Source: Acidobacteriota bacterium
Lineage (GTDB): Bacteria; Acidobacteriota; Thermoanaerobaculia; Multivoradales; Multivoraceae
Assembly: GCA_026707545.1 (NCBI GenBank)
Contig: JAPOWR010000001.1
Span: forward strand, 434,001-498,000
DNA length: 64,000 nt
Direction of reading: 5' to 3'
Part shown: in pieces, positions 47,781 to 56,472 of the stretch
Layout: each line of letters opens with the position of its first letter
Numbering within the stretch: position 1 is the first letter of the stretch
Notes under the pieces: generated by a model
Told to the model about the DNA's origin: nothing
What the model saw: the letters and a program-made list of their open reading frames with translations, nothing else
Databases searched by the model: none
Translations under genes and position numbers: made by a program

Positions 47781-48527
47781 ATGACGATCGGCGGCCGCGA
47801 GGATCTGGAGGCCCTTCGCCGGGCGGGCCGGGTGGCGGCCCGCTGCCTGGCCCGGATGGGCAAGGCGGTCGGGCCGGGCATCACGACCGGCGAACTGGAC
47901 CAGATCGGCCGGGCGTACATGGAAGCCCACGGCGCCCGTTCGGCGCCCGAGTTCTGCTACGACTTTCCGGCCGCCACGTGCATCAGCGTCAACGAGGAAG
48001 TGGCGCACGGCATCGCCGGCGAGAGGCACGTCGAGGCCGGCGACCTCGTTCATATCGACGTGTCGCTGGAGCTCGACGGTTACTTCAGCGACACCGGTGC
48101 GGCCTACGCCGTACCGCCAGTGACCGAGGAGCGGCGGCGGATGATCTCTGCCACCCGGCGAGCGCTGCGCTCGGCGATGCAGCAGGCCCGCCACGGCCGC
48201 CGGCTGCGCAACATCGGCCGCGCGATCGAGGACACGGCGACCAGGGCCGGCTTCGGTCTGATTCGCAACCTGGGCTCGCATGGCATCGGCCGCTCGCTCC
48301 ACGAGGAGCCGAAGTTCGTGCCCGGCTTCGACGACCCGAACGACGACCGCTTCCTGCACGACGGGATGGTGCTGACGATCGAGCCGTTCCTGACCAACGG
48401 CCGCGAGCAGGCGAAGACCGCGAAGGACGGCTGGACGCTGCTGAACAAGCCCGGAACGACGACGGTCCAGTTCGAGCACACGATCGTCGTTACGCGCAAG
48501 AAGCCCCTGGTGATGACGTTGCCGTAG
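47781..48527 (+). CDS. map: Methionine aminopeptidase, type I
   Basis: 248 residues from ATG 47781 (GGAG lies 8 nt upstream), the normal length of bacterial type I enzymes. It removes the initiator Met from nascent proteins using two metal ions. Ligands and active-site residues are visible: H77 (H-G-I), D93 (H-I-D-V), D104 (S-D-T-G), H167 (S-H-G-I-G), H174, E201 (T-I-E-P-F) and E232 (Q-F-E-H-T). It is 13 bp after the Rieske-ThDP fusion. Frames that extend upstream into that gene are not used. An accessory copy is possible, since such a gene usually sits in a ribosomal-protein cluster. Confidence 0.93.
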   Translation: MTIGGREDLEALRRAGRVAARCLARMGKAVGPGITTGELDQIGRAYMEAHGARSAPEFCYDFPAATCISVNEEVAHGIAGERHVEAGDLVHIDVSLELDGYFSDTGAAYAVPPVTEERRRMISATRRALRSAMQQARHGRRLRNIGRAIEDTATRAGFGLIRNLGSHGIGRSLHEEPKFVPGFDDPNDDRFLHDGMVLTIEPFLTNGREQAKTAKDGWTLLNKPGTTTVQFEHTIVVTRKKPLVMTLP

Positions 48528-48556
48528 GGCGCCTGCCGCGGGGGAACGAGAGTGTG

Positions 48557-50401
48557 ATGACACGGTGTCGCTGGCAGATCGCGGTCCTCGGGCTCGCGAG
48601 TGGGCTGCTCGTCCCGTCGGCGTCGCCGGCGCAGGAGCCGTCGTCGGCCGAGTCGGGACCGGCGGAGGGAGTCGCGAAGGTCGTCCTGAAGGCGGTGGTC
48701 TACCGCGAGGATCCGGCGAAAGTGACTCTCGTGACCACGAACGCGCACGGCGTCGAGCAGGAAGTGCCCCTCACCAGCGATCAGGTCTACGAGGTGTACC
48801 TGTTCGAGCCGGGGCCGTGGCGCGTGCGCCCCGCTTCGGGCAGTGGGTTCTGGGGTCGCGCGACCCTGATCGACCTCGACTCGGTGGCCAGCGAGGGGAT
48901 CGCGTCCGTCGAGGGCGAGGCGGAGGTCCAGCCGGAGGTTGTGCCCGTGTTCGAGGTGCCGGTCTACGCGGCGGTAGAGGTCAGCGGCCGCGTGGTCGGC
49001 GCCTCCCGTCCGGGTGGAGTGCTGCGGATCGGGCTCGGTGACGTCGATCCTGAGAACACGGATCCGCGGTTTCACCTTCGCGGCGAGGTGGTCCGGTGCC
49101 CGGTCGGGGGAGACGGGCGCTGGTCGTGCGATTTGCCGGCCGCGCTCGTTCACCTCGTGTTCTGGCGTCCCGGACACTCTCCCGAGTACCGGTGGAACGC
49201 CTCCCTGCGCGGTCGGCGGCAGCTCGCCCTGGGAGAGCAGAGGCTCATTCCCGGAGCGAGTCTTGCCGGCTTCGTCGCTCCGGGACCGGGCTTTCAGGGC
49301 TTCGTGGACCACTGCGTGGTGCATGTCTCCACTGGCGATCCGGCCCTGTGGAGGACCGGTCCCGAGTCGGTCCTCGCGACGGTCGAGGTGGCCGACGACG
49401 GTTTCTTCCAGGCCCGGGGTCTTGCGGCCGGCAGGCGCTGGATTCAGGTGGACTGCGGCGATCGGGTCGCGGCCCGGGCGGGACCGTACGAACTGACCGA
49501 AGACGCCGAGACGTTCTCGCGCAGGCGGGTGCGGCTGGCGAGGAGCCACGTCCTGGACGTCTTCGTCCAACCGGGCGATCCCCCCTACGGCAGCCACTGG
49601 CTCGCCCTGCTCCGGCAGATCAGGGAGAACGACTCGCCGGGGTTCCGCTCCCGCTTCGTCCGGAGGGAGTACCCGCAACAGACCGCGGTGGTCGAGAACG
49701 GCCACGCGCGGTTCCAGGTTCCGGGAGACGGTGCGTTCGCCGTTGAAGTCCAGGATGCGAACGGGGGGTTGTTCGGGGAGCTGGACTATCTCGAAGTCGT
49801 GGGCGACCAGTCCGCCGTGGTCGAACTCGAGCTGGTGCCGGTCGTCGGACAGTTGACGCTGGAAGGCATTCCGCTCGAGGGTTACGTGTTCTTCGGCGGC
49901 CGCGGCGCGTCGCCGGACCTGACCTTCAGGACCGGTGAGGACGGGTGGTTCCGGGGCGCGTTGCCCGGGCGCGAGGACTGGCGGGTCGACGTGGTTTCGG
50001 CGGAGCAACAGGTCTCGCACTCGTTCCACGATGTCGATGTGCCGCCGAACGAACCCCTGACCCTGGAGATCGCCGACACGGTGGTCGAGGGCCGCGTCGT
50101 CTTCGCGGAGACCGGCGAGCCGGCCGCCGGCGCGGTCGTTCGCTTCGAGACGGCGGACGAGCGGATCGTGCATCAGACCCGCGCCGGCGACGACGGCAGC
50201 TTCTCGGCGCGGGGCGTGCCGGTCGGCTGGATCCGCATCTCGGCCTATCCGCGCGGCATGGGCGGATGGTTGGCGAGGGCCTCGGTGGAGGGGGTCGTGA
50301 GTCCGACCGCTTCGCTGACCGTGACCCTGCGGTTGCCGAAGTTCGACCTGGACTCCCTGCGACCGGGTGGGGCACGCGTGCCCCAGGTCGTCGAGCAGTA
50401 G
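48557..50401 (+). CDS. Secreted protein with C-terminal carboxypeptidase-regulatory-like domain
   Basis: 614 residues from ATG 48557. The signal peptide is V-L-G-L-A-S-G-L-L-V-P-S-A-S-P-A-Q. Most of the chain is beta-rich and repetitive, with several segments of the type V-S-G-R-V-V-G and G-D-G-R-W-S-C that look like successive immunoglobulin-like or CarboxypepD-reg units. The clearest one is at about 510-590 (V-V-E-G-R-V-V-F-A-E-T-G-E-P-A-A-G-A, then D-D-G-S-F-S-A-R-G-V-P). Six Cys residues are spread over the first half. No catalytic motif is visible. A surface-exposed scaffold or adhesin is a reasonable guess. Confidence 0.75.
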   Translation: MTRCRWQIAVLGLASGLLVPSASPAQEPSSAESGPAEGVAKVVLKAVVYREDPAKVTLVTTNAHGVEQEVPLTSDQVYEVYLFEPGPWRVRPASGSGFWGRATLIDLDSVASEGIASVEGEAEVQPEVVPVFEVPVYAAVEVSGRVVGASRPGGVLRIGLGDVDPENTDPRFHLRGEVVRCPVGGDGRWSCDLPAALVHLVFWRPGHSPEYRWNASLRGRRQLALGEQRLIPGASLAGFVAPGPGFQGFVDHCVVHVSTGDPALWRTGPESVLATVEVADDGFFQARGLAAGRRWIQVDCGDRVAARAGPYELTEDAETFSRRRVRLARSHVLDVFVQPGDPPYGSHWLALLRQIRENDSPGFRSRFVRREYPQQTAVVENGHARFQVPGDGAFAVEVQDANGGLFGELDYLEVVGDQSAVVELELVPVVGQLTLEGIPLEGYVFFGGRGASPDLTFRTGEDGWFRGALPGREDWRVDVVSAEQQVSHSFHDVDVPPNEPLTLEIADTVVEGRVVFAETGEPAAGAVVRFETADERIVHQTRAGDDGSFSARGVPVGWIRISAYPRGMGGWLARASVEGVVSPTASLTVTLRLPKFDLDSLRPGGARVPQVVEQ

Positions 50402-50442
50402 CGCGCCGGACAAAGGTCGCCGACCGTTGCCGCGCCCGGTGG

Positions 50443-50448
50443 TACCCT
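50443..50448 (+). promoter_or_regulatory. TANNNT box (TACCCT) before CoA-transferase gene
   Basis: It ends 8 nt before the ATG at 50457, and the spacer (GCGCCGCC) contains no Shine-Dalgarno sequence. This is consistent with a leaderless transcript. Confidence 0.4.
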
Positions 50449-50456
50449 GCGCCGCC

Positions 50457-51638
50457 ATGGGTCCGCTGGACGGCTTCCGGGTGATCGAACTGGCGACCAT
50501 GGTGTCGGCTCCGATCGCGACGATGCTCCTCGCCGACCAGGGCGCCGAGGTGATCAAGGTCGAGGCGCCGCCCCATGGCGACATCATGCGCCGCCTGGGG
50601 CCGCAGAGAGGCGGCGTCACGGCCGGCTTCGCGACGATCAACCGCGGCAAGCGGTCGCTGGCGCTCGACCTCAAGGAGGAGCGGGGCATCCGTCTGCTCC
50701 TGGACCTGGTCCGGACGGCCGACGTCTTCGTCCAGAACTTCCGGCCCGGCGTGATCGATCGTCTCGGGCTCGGTGTCGACCGGCTGCGGAAGATCAACGA
50801 CCGCCTCGTCTACGTGTCGATCAGCGGCTTCGGCCAGGAGGGGCCCTACGCGCAGAAACGGGTCTACGACCCGATCATCCAGGCGCTGTCCGGCTTCGCG
50901 GACATCCAGGCCGATCGGGTCACGGGCGAGCCGAAGATGGTCCGCACGATCATTCCCGACAAGGTCACCGGACTCACCGCCGCGCAGGCCATCACCGCGG
51001 CGCTGCTCGCGCGCGAACGCACGGGCGAAGGCCAGCACATCGAACTGGCGATGCTCGATGCCACGATCTCCTTCATCTGGCCGGAGGGCTTCGTGCGCCA
51101 GATCCTGGTTGGCGGCGAGGTCGCCCACGGCCGGCCCGGATCCACCAGCGATCTGATCTACCGCACCGCCGACGGCTACATCACGGCCTCCACGATCTCG
51201 GACGCGGAGTGGGAGGGCATGGCGCGCGCCACCGGCCACCTGGAATGGCTGGAGGACGAGCGCTACAAGACGGCGGCGGGTCGGATCTCGAACGCCGACC
51301 AGCGGCTCGACATGGTCGGCGACGTGCTGCCGACGCGCACCTCGGCCGAGTGGATCGAGGCGCTCGAAGCCGAAGACGTTCCCTGCGCGAAGATCCTGAG
51401 CCGCAACGAGGTGCTGACCGACCCCCAGGTGATCCGCAACGAGTTGCTACGGGAGTTGGACCATCCCCAGGTCGGCCGCATGCGGGTGCCGCGGGCGGCG
51501 GCGAGGTTCTCGGGCACGCCGCCCGAGCCGGTCCCGCCGTCGCCGGTGCTGGGCGAGGCCGCCGACGACGTGCTGGGCGGCCTCGGCATCAGTTCCGAGG
51601 AGATCGACGAACTGCGTCGTCAGAAGATCGTCGGCTGA
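50457..51638 (+). CDS. Family III CoA-transferase (CaiB/BaiF type)
   Basis: 393 residues from ATG 50457. Family III enzymes swap CoA between acyl-CoA and a free acid through an aspartyl-CoA thioester. Signature parts are G-P-L-D-G-F-R-V-I-E-L, A-D-Q-G-A-E-V-I-K-V-E, N-R-G-K-R-S-L-A-L-D-L-K and F-V-Q-N-F-R-P-G. The catalytic Asp should be in M-L-D-A-T near 203. The C-terminal part has the ring-interlocked small domain. A TANNNT box 8 nt before the ATG suggests a leaderless transcript. A second, distant member of the family lies at 53579-54706. Substrates are not predictable. Confidence 0.9.
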   Translation: MGPLDGFRVIELATMVSAPIATMLLADQGAEVIKVEAPPHGDIMRRLGPQRGGVTAGFATINRGKRSLALDLKEERGIRLLLDLVRTADVFVQNFRPGVIDRLGLGVDRLRKINDRLVYVSISGFGQEGPYAQKRVYDPIIQALSGFADIQADRVTGEPKMVRTIIPDKVTGLTAAQAITAALLARERTGEGQHIELAMLDATISFIWPEGFVRQILVGGEVAHGRPGSTSDLIYRTADGYITASTISDAEWEGMARATGHLEWLEDERYKTAAGRISNADQRLDMVGDVLPTRTSAEWIEALEAEDVPCAKILSRNEVLTDPQVIRNELLRELDHPQVGRMRVPRAAARFSGTPPEPVPPSPVLGEAADDVLGGLGISSEEIDELRRQKIVG

Positions 51639-51676
51639 GGGTTCCCCGGGGGATAGAAGGCGGCGGTCTGCCCGGA

Positions 51677-51682
51677 TAGAGT
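51677..51682 (+). promoter_or_regulatory. TANNNT box (TAGAGT) before ctaA
   Basis: It ends 9 nt before the GTG at 51692; the spacer (CCGCCGGTC) has no Shine-Dalgarno sequence. Same layout as at 11116, 50443 and 62753. Confidence 0.4.
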
Positions 51683-51691
51683 CCGCCGGTC

Positions 51692-52669
51692 GTGCGCTGG
51701 CTGCACTACTACCTCCGGCTGCTGGCCGCGGCGTCCCTGCTGCTGATCGCGGCGGGTGGTCTGGTGACCAGCACCGACTCGGGACTCGCCGTTCCCGACT
51801 GGCCGAACACCTACGGTCACTTCATGTTCGCCTTTCCGTTCTCCAAGATGGTGGGCGGCATCCTCTACGAGCACGGCCACCGCCTGATCGCGAGCGTGGT
51901 CGGGTTGATGACCATCGGACTTGCCGTATGGGCCTGGCGCGTCGAGACCCGCGCCTGGGTGCGCCGGCTGGCTTGGATTGCGCTCGCCGCGGTCGTGGCG
52001 CAGGGACTGCTCGGCGGCATCACGGTGATCTACCTGCTGCCGAAACCGATCTCCATCAGCCATGCCGGTCTGGCCCAGCTCTTCTTCGCCCTCGTCGTGA
52101 GCCTGGGCGTGTTCACGTCGCCGGGCTGGCGAGCGGGCTTCGGGCGCCGGGAACCGCTGGACGACCCAATGCTGGCCCGGTTGGCGCTGGCGGTTCCGGC
52201 TCTCGTGTACATCCAGATCCTCGTCGGTGCGACGATGCGCCACAACGACGCCGGGCTTGCCATTCCGGACTTCCCGCTGGCCTTCGGCCGGCTGCTCCCG
52301 CCCGAGTGGAGTATGGGCATCTCACTTCACTTCGCACATCGACTGGGCGCCCTCGCTGTGACCGTCGGAGCGGTGGCCCTGATCGTGCGGGTTCTCAGGG
52401 TCCATCGTCACCGCCTGGAGCTCGCCCGTCCGGCGCTGCTCCTGGGTACCGTGGTGCTCGCTCAGATCGGCCTCGGCGCCTGGACCGTCTGGAGCGGCCT
52501 GCAGCCGCACATCAACACCGCGCACGTGGCGACCGGTGGCCTGCTGTGGGTCGTTTCGGTGGCTCTCGCGCTGCGCGTGCACCGCGCCTGGTTCGGCGAC
52601 GCATCGGCGATCCGGGCGAGCCGCTTCGTGCCGAGTACCGGCGACGCTCCCGGGCGGGCACCGGCGTGA
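51692..52669 (+). CDS. ctaA: Haem A synthase (CtaA/COX15)
   Basis: 325 residues from GTG 51692. An integral membrane protein with about eight transmembrane helices in two homologous halves. It oxidises the C8 methyl of haem O to make haem A for cytochrome c oxidase. Signatures are G-G-L-V-T-S-T-D-S-G-L-A near 22, P-D-W-P near 35, and E-H-G-H-R near 60 with the first haem-ligand His residues. In the second half M-R-H-N-D-A-G-L-A-I-P-D-F-P and F-A-H-R-L-G-A supply the other pair. The stop overlaps the ctaB start by 4 bp (GTGA). No cytochrome oxidase subunits lie in the window. Confidence 0.93.
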   Translation: MRWLHYYLRLLAAASLLLIAAGGLVTSTDSGLAVPDWPNTYGHFMFAFPFSKMVGGILYEHGHRLIASVVGLMTIGLAVWAWRVETRAWVRRLAWIALAAVVAQGLLGGITVIYLLPKPISISHAGLAQLFFALVVSLGVFTSPGWRAGFGRREPLDDPMLARLALAVPALVYIQILVGATMRHNDAGLAIPDFPLAFGRLLPPEWSMGISLHFAHRLGALAVTVGAVALIVRVLRVHRHRLELARPALLLGTVVLAQIGLGAWTVWSGLQPHINTAHVATGGLLWVVSVALALRVHRAWFGDASAIRASRFVPSTGDAPGRAPA

Positions 52670-53553
52670 CGCTCCTTACCGCGGAAGCCGCACGGCCGAA
52701 CCGTGCCGCTCTGTGGCTGGCACTGGCCAAGCCGCGACTCAACGCCCTGGCCGTTGCCACGGTCGGCATCGGCTACTACCTCGGGGCGGACGTGCTCGAT
52801 CTGTGCGTCCTCGTCTCCGTGCTGGTCGGCTCCGGTCTCGTAGCCGCGGGCGGCGCCGCCTTCAACCAGGTCGCCGAGCGTGACCTCGACGCCCTGATGA
52901 CCCGCACCCGGTCCCGGCCGCTGCCCCTGGGCGGCATCTCGCCGCCGGCGGGCCAGCTCTTCGCCACCGTTCTGAGCATCGGGGGCCTCACCGTGCTTGC
53001 CCTCGGTACGAATCTGATCGCGGCCTGTGTCGCCCTCGTAACGCTGGTCAGCTACGCATGGATCTACACGCCGCTCAAGCGCCGCACGTCCTGGGCCGTC
53101 CTCGTCGGCGCGGTGCCCGGCGCCCTGCCGCCGGTCATCGGCTGGGCCGCCGCCACCGGTGCCCTGACGATCGAAGCATGGCATCTCTTCGGCATCGTCT
53201 TCGCCTGGCAACTCCCGCACTTCCACTCCCTGGCCTGGCTCCACCGAGACGACTACGCGAGAGCGGGTTTCAAGGTGTTGGCCGCAACCGATCCGGACGG
53301 TGGCCGGACGGCAACGCACTCTCTCCTCTGGGCCCTCCTGCTGGCAGCCCTCTGTCTTCTCGCGTCCGCCATTGGCCTCACGCCTGCGGCCTTCGCCGTC
53401 GCGGCCGCCGCCTTCAGCGGCGCCTTCGTCCTGCTCGCCGCCCGTTTCGTCCTCGACCGCAGCCCCGCCCGCGCTCGAGCCCTCTTCCTCGGCTCCCTTG
53501 TCGTTCTACCGCTGATCTGGATCGCCCTGGTAACTGGCCACGCAACCCTGTAG
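52666..53553 (+). CDS. ctaB: Protoheme IX farnesyltransferase (haem O synthase)
   Basis: 295 residues from GTG 52666. An integral membrane prenyltransferase of the UbiA superfamily that attaches farnesyl to haem B. The first Asp-rich motif is N67-Q-V-A-E-R-D73-L-D, followed by R-T-R-S-R-P-L-P. The second region has Y-T-P-L-K-R-R. H-F-H-S-L-A-W-L-H-R-D-D-Y-A-R-A-G-F-K is the CtaB-specific loop. Eight or nine hydrophobic segments are visible. It is translationally coupled to ctaA, and together they convert haem B to haem A for a terminal oxidase. The gene ends 25 bp before the convergent CoA-transferase. Confidence 0.95.
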   Translation: MTLLTAEAARPNRAALWLALAKPRLNALAVATVGIGYYLGADVLDLCVLVSVLVGSGLVAAGGAAFNQVAERDLDALMTRTRSRPLPLGGISPPAGQLFATVLSIGGLTVLALGTNLIAACVALVTLVSYAWIYTPLKRRTSWAVLVGAVPGALPPVIGWAAATGALTIEAWHLFGIVFAWQLPHFHSLAWLHRDDYARAGFKVLAATDPDGGRTATHSLLWALLLAALCLLASAIGLTPAAFAVAAAAFSGAFVLLAARFVLDRSPARARALFLGSLVVLPLIWIALVTGHATL

Positions 53554-53578
53554 TGGCTGTCGTCGGCGCGACGGAGGC

Positions 53579-54706
53579 CTAGCCGGTCCCGAACTCGGCG
53601 CGGATCGCGGCGCCGTGCTCGTCGAGTTCGGGAACAGGCGCCAGGCGTCTTCCCGGCTCGTTGGGAGCGGCAGCGGGTGCGACCATCTCGATCTCGGTGC
53701 CGTCTGGGAGAGGTTGCCTGGCCCGGCGGAGTTGCGGATGCCGCGACAGGGCGGCCACGTCGTTCAGGAAGCCGTAGGCGATGCGGGCCTGGTTCAGAGC
53801 GGCCTGGATCGAGGCCCGGTCGTGTCGCAGGAAGACGGCGCGGATAGCGGCTTCGACGGTGTCGCGGGCATTGGCACGGTCCACGTTCCGCGGGTAGGCC
53901 TCGGCCAGCTCCGGCTGGTCGAGAACCTCGTTGCACAGTCGCGCGAACTCGCGGTCGTTCTGGACACCGATCAGGACCGAGTCGCCGTCACCGAGCTGGA
54001 ACAGGCCGTAGGGCACGATCGTCGGATGGCCGAGGCCGATGCGCGGCCAGTCGAGCCCCTGTTGCTCGAAGCTCAGCAGGGGCACGGCCATCCAGTCCGC
54101 CATCGTGTGGAAAAGGGTGGCCTCGACGTTGCGGCCGGCGCCGGTGCTCTCGCGCTCGATCAAGGCTTCGAGGATGGCGGAGTAGGCGTAGATGCCGGTC
54201 GCGAAGTCGCAGATCGACACGCCGACCCGACCGGGCTCCGGCGGCGAACCGGTGATCGATGCGACGCCGCTCTCGGCCTGGACCAGGAGGTCGTAGGCGC
54301 GCATCGACCGGTACGGACCCTCCTCGCCGTAGCCCGAGATGTCGCAGGTGATCAGCCGCGGATGGCGCTTGCCGAGTTCCTTCGACCCGAAGCCGGCGCG
54401 CGCGGCGGCGCCCGGAGCGAGGTTCTGGATGAACACATCCGCGCGTCCGACGATCCGTTCGAGCACAGTCCGGTCCTCGGCGTCCTTGATGTCGAGAACG
54501 ATGGACTCCTTGCCGCGGTTCAGCCAGGCGAAGTAGGCCGAGACACCAGCGCTGCCGTCGTAGCCGCGGGCGAAGTCGCCGCCTTCGCGCTCGACCTTGA
54601 TCACCCGGGCTCCGGCGTCGGCGAGCCGGCAGGTCGCCAGCGGCGCGGCCACCGCCTGCTCGATGGCCACGACGAGGACGCCGTCGAGAGGCCCGCCCGC
54701 GGTCAC
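53579..54706 (-). CDS. Family III CoA-transferase (CaiB/BaiF type), second copy
   Basis: 375 residues from GTG 54706. It matches the family by G-P-L-D-G-V-L-V-V, A-D-A-G-A-R-V-I-K-V-E, N-R-G-K-E-S-I-V-L-D-I-K and F-I-Q-N-L-A-P-G. Within the family it looks like the subgroup that opens with a branched or itaconate-type substrate, but this cannot be settled by eye. It differs strongly from the copy at 50457, so it is not a recent duplication. It is the last gene of a run with the Nudix hydrolase (5 bp gap) and the F420-type oxidoreductase, a set that looks like degradation of an acyl-CoA intermediate. Confidence 0.88.
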   Translation of the reverse strand: MTAGGPLDGVLVVAIEQAVAAPLATCRLADAGARVIKVEREGGDFARGYDGSAGVSAYFAWLNRGKESIVLDIKDAEDRTVLERIVGRADVFIQNLAPGAAARAGFGSKELGKRHPRLITCDISGYGEEGPYRSMRAYDLLVQAESGVASITGSPPEPGRVGVSICDFATGIYAYSAILEALIERESTGAGRNVEATLFHTMADWMAVPLLSFEQQGLDWPRIGLGHPTIVPYGLFQLGDGDSVLIGVQNDREFARLCNEVLDQPELAEAYPRNVDRANARDTVEAAIRAVFLRHDRASIQAALNQARIAYGFLNDVAALSRHPQLRRARQPLPDGTEIEMVAPAAAPNEPGRRLAPVPELDEHGAAIRAEFGTG

Positions 54707-54711
54707 CGACC

Positions 54712-55392
54712 TCAGCGCCAGGCGAAGACGGGTTGTTCGTAGTGGGCCACGCGGACATCGTTGCCGCGGAGCACGACCTCGAGCATCTGGTAGACGATCG
54801 CCGCGGTCGGTGAATGGACGAGGCCGCCGCGGATCGGCATCGAGAGCACGGGGTTCTCGCTCTCCGGTATCTCACGCAGCACCGGCACGTCCGGGCGGTC
54901 CAGGTCGATCAGCGGGATCCGGTAGGCCCTGTAGACCTCTGCCGGATTCGGCGCCAGTTCGCGGTAGTCGTCGCACCAGAAGACGACCGGCGTGATGACG
55001 AAGCCGGAGCGGGTGCCGAAGTCGTCCAGGCGCCCGAGGACGGCGGACGCGTCGAGGTCCAGACCGACCTCTTCGTGGAGTTCGCGGAGAGCCGCCTGCT
55101 CGGGTGTCTCCGCCTCGTCGATCCGGCCGCCCGGGAGAGCCCACTGGCCGCGGTGTCGCCGCAGCCGGAGCGACCGCCGCGTGAGCAGAAAGCAACCGCG
55201 GCCGCCCTTGTCGGGCAGCAGCGTGACGGCGACCGCGGCGTGCGCGTTGGCCGGCGCCGCTCCGGTGTGGCCGGAAGCCTCCGCGGCCCGCGCGGCCGCG
55301 GCTTCCGGGTCGAGCGCGCGCTGCTCGAAACGCCCCAGGTTCCGCTCGGCGTGGGCGAGGAGTTCCGTGCCGTGCCGTGCCGGGAAGCTCAT
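54712..55392 (-). CDS. Nudix hydrolase (CoA-diphosphatase-like)
   Basis: 226 residues from ATG 55392, which overlaps the upstream stop by 4 bp. The Nudix box is complete: G-G-R-I-D-E-A-E-T-P-E-Q-A-A-L-R-E-L-H-E-E-V-G-L, split here as G-G-R-I-D, A-A-L-R-E-L and E-E-V-G. The segment before it (F-L-L-T-R-R-S, L-R-R-H-R-G-Q-W-A-L-P) is typical of CoA-type Nudix enzymes, which cut CoA or acyl-CoA to 4'-phosphopantetheine and 3',5'-ADP. The position next to a CoA-transferase fits this role. The N-terminal 55 residues are Ala- and Arg-rich and look like a less conserved extension. Confidence 0.85.
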   Translation of the reverse strand: MSFPARHGTELLAHAERNLGRFEQRALDPEAAAARAAEASGHTGAAPANAHAAVAVTLLPDKGGRGCFLLTRRSLRLRRHRGQWALPGGRIDEAETPEQAALRELHEEVGLDLDASAVLGRLDDFGTRSGFVITPVVFWCDDYRELAPNPAEVYRAYRIPLIDLDRPDVPVLREIPESENPVLSMPIRGGLVHSPTAAIVYQMLEVVLRGNDVRVAHYEQPVFAWR

Positions 55393-56444
55393 CCCTCGGC
55401 GGGAGCCTCCTTGCGAACCAGCTCCAGGAACCGTCCCAGGGTGTCGAGCCGCTCGCGCACCGTGGCTCCGGCCGGGTTGAGGCGCAGCGTGGTGACGCCG
55501 GCGTTCCGGTAGGCACGAATGCGCTCCCGCACGCGGCCCTCGTCGCCGATCAGGGTGTTGCCGAGCACCATCTCGTCGGGAACCCGTGCCGCGGCCTCGT
55601 CGCGCTTGCCGGAGATCCAAAGGGCCTGCACCTCACGGGCCGCTTCCACGAAGCCTGCCCGCCGGTAGGCGTCGTTGTAGAAGTTCGTCTGCGCCGATCC
55701 CATCGCGCCGAGGGTGAAGGCCATGGCGGGCTTGCGGCGGGCGGCCATCCGCTCCAGGTCGTCGCCGAACTCGACGTCGCCGCCGACCTGGATGTCGATG
55801 TCGCCGAACGACCTGCCGGTGCGCTCGGCGCCGGCGCGCATCGCAGGAAAGAAGGCGTCGGTGTGCTCCGGGATGAAGGACGTGCCGAGCCAGCCATCGG
55901 CAACCTCGCCGGTGTACTCCAGGGATTTCGGACCGAGGGTCGCAAGATAGATCGGCATCTCGGGTCGCGCGGGCTGCGACATGCGGATCGCCTTGCCCTC
56001 GCCGCCCGGTCGGGGCAGGGTGTAGTGCCTGCCGTCGTAGGCGATCTTCTCGCCGGAGAGGGCGATCTTCAGGATGTCGACGTACTCGCGGAGGCGGCCC
56101 AGCGGCATGGCGAAAGGCACGCCGTGAAGACCCTCGACCACCTGGGGGCCGCTGACGCCGAGACCGAGCACGAAGCGGTCCTTCGAGATCGACGCCAGCG
56201 ACATCGCGGTCATCGCGGTCATCGACGGCGCGCGCGCCGAGATCTGCATGATGCCGGTACCGAGGCGAACGCGCTCGGTTCGCCCGGCGAGGAAGGCGAG
56301 CGGAGTCACCGCGTCGGTGCCCCATGCCTCGGCCGACCAGACATCGTCGATGCCCATGCGGTCCGCCTCGACGACGTACTCCGCCAGGGCGTCCCAGTTC
56401 GTTCCGGAGGCGTAGGCGCTCCCTATGCCGATCGCAGTCCGCAT
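55389..56444 (-). CDS. LLM-class F420-dependent oxidoreductase
   Basis: 351 residues. The luciferase-like TIM barrel is clear: E-A-D-R-M-G-I-D-D-V-W, A-F-L-A-G-R-T-E-R-V-R-L-G-T-G-I, and R-F-V-L-G-L-G-V-S-G-P-Q-V-V-E-G. The last matches the F420-type branch, for example methylene-H4MPT reductase-like and Rv-type oxidoreductases, rather than FMN luciferases. The enzyme would transfer hydride from F420H2 to an organic substrate. AGGAG lies about 10 nt before the ATG. It is the first gene of the run with the Nudix and CoA-transferase genes. Cofactor choice is inferred, as F420 biosynthesis genes are not in the window. Confidence 0.85.
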   Translation of the reverse strand: MRTAIGIGSAYASGTNWDALAEYVVEADRMGIDDVWSAEAWGTDAVTPLAFLAGRTERVRLGTGIMQISARAPSMTAMTAMSLASISKDRFVLGLGVSGPQVVEGLHGVPFAMPLGRLREYVDILKIALSGEKIAYDGRHYTLPRPGGEGKAIRMSQPARPEMPIYLATLGPKSLEYTGEVADGWLGTSFIPEHTDAFFPAMRAGAERTGRSFGDIDIQVGGDVEFGDDLERMAARRKPAMAFTLGAMGSAQTNFYNDAYRRAGFVEAAREVQALWISGKRDEAAARVPDEMVLGNTLIGDEGRVRERIRAYRNAGVTTLRLNPAGATVRERLDTLGRFLELVRKEAPAEG

Positions 56445-56472
56445 CGTTGCTTGCTCCTCTGTTGGGGCGGCG

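Noticed and set aside
48104-50797. Minus-strand frame of 897 codons
   Set aside because: Spans the end of methionine aminopeptidase, the secreted protein gene and part of the CoA-transferase; no recognisable fold.
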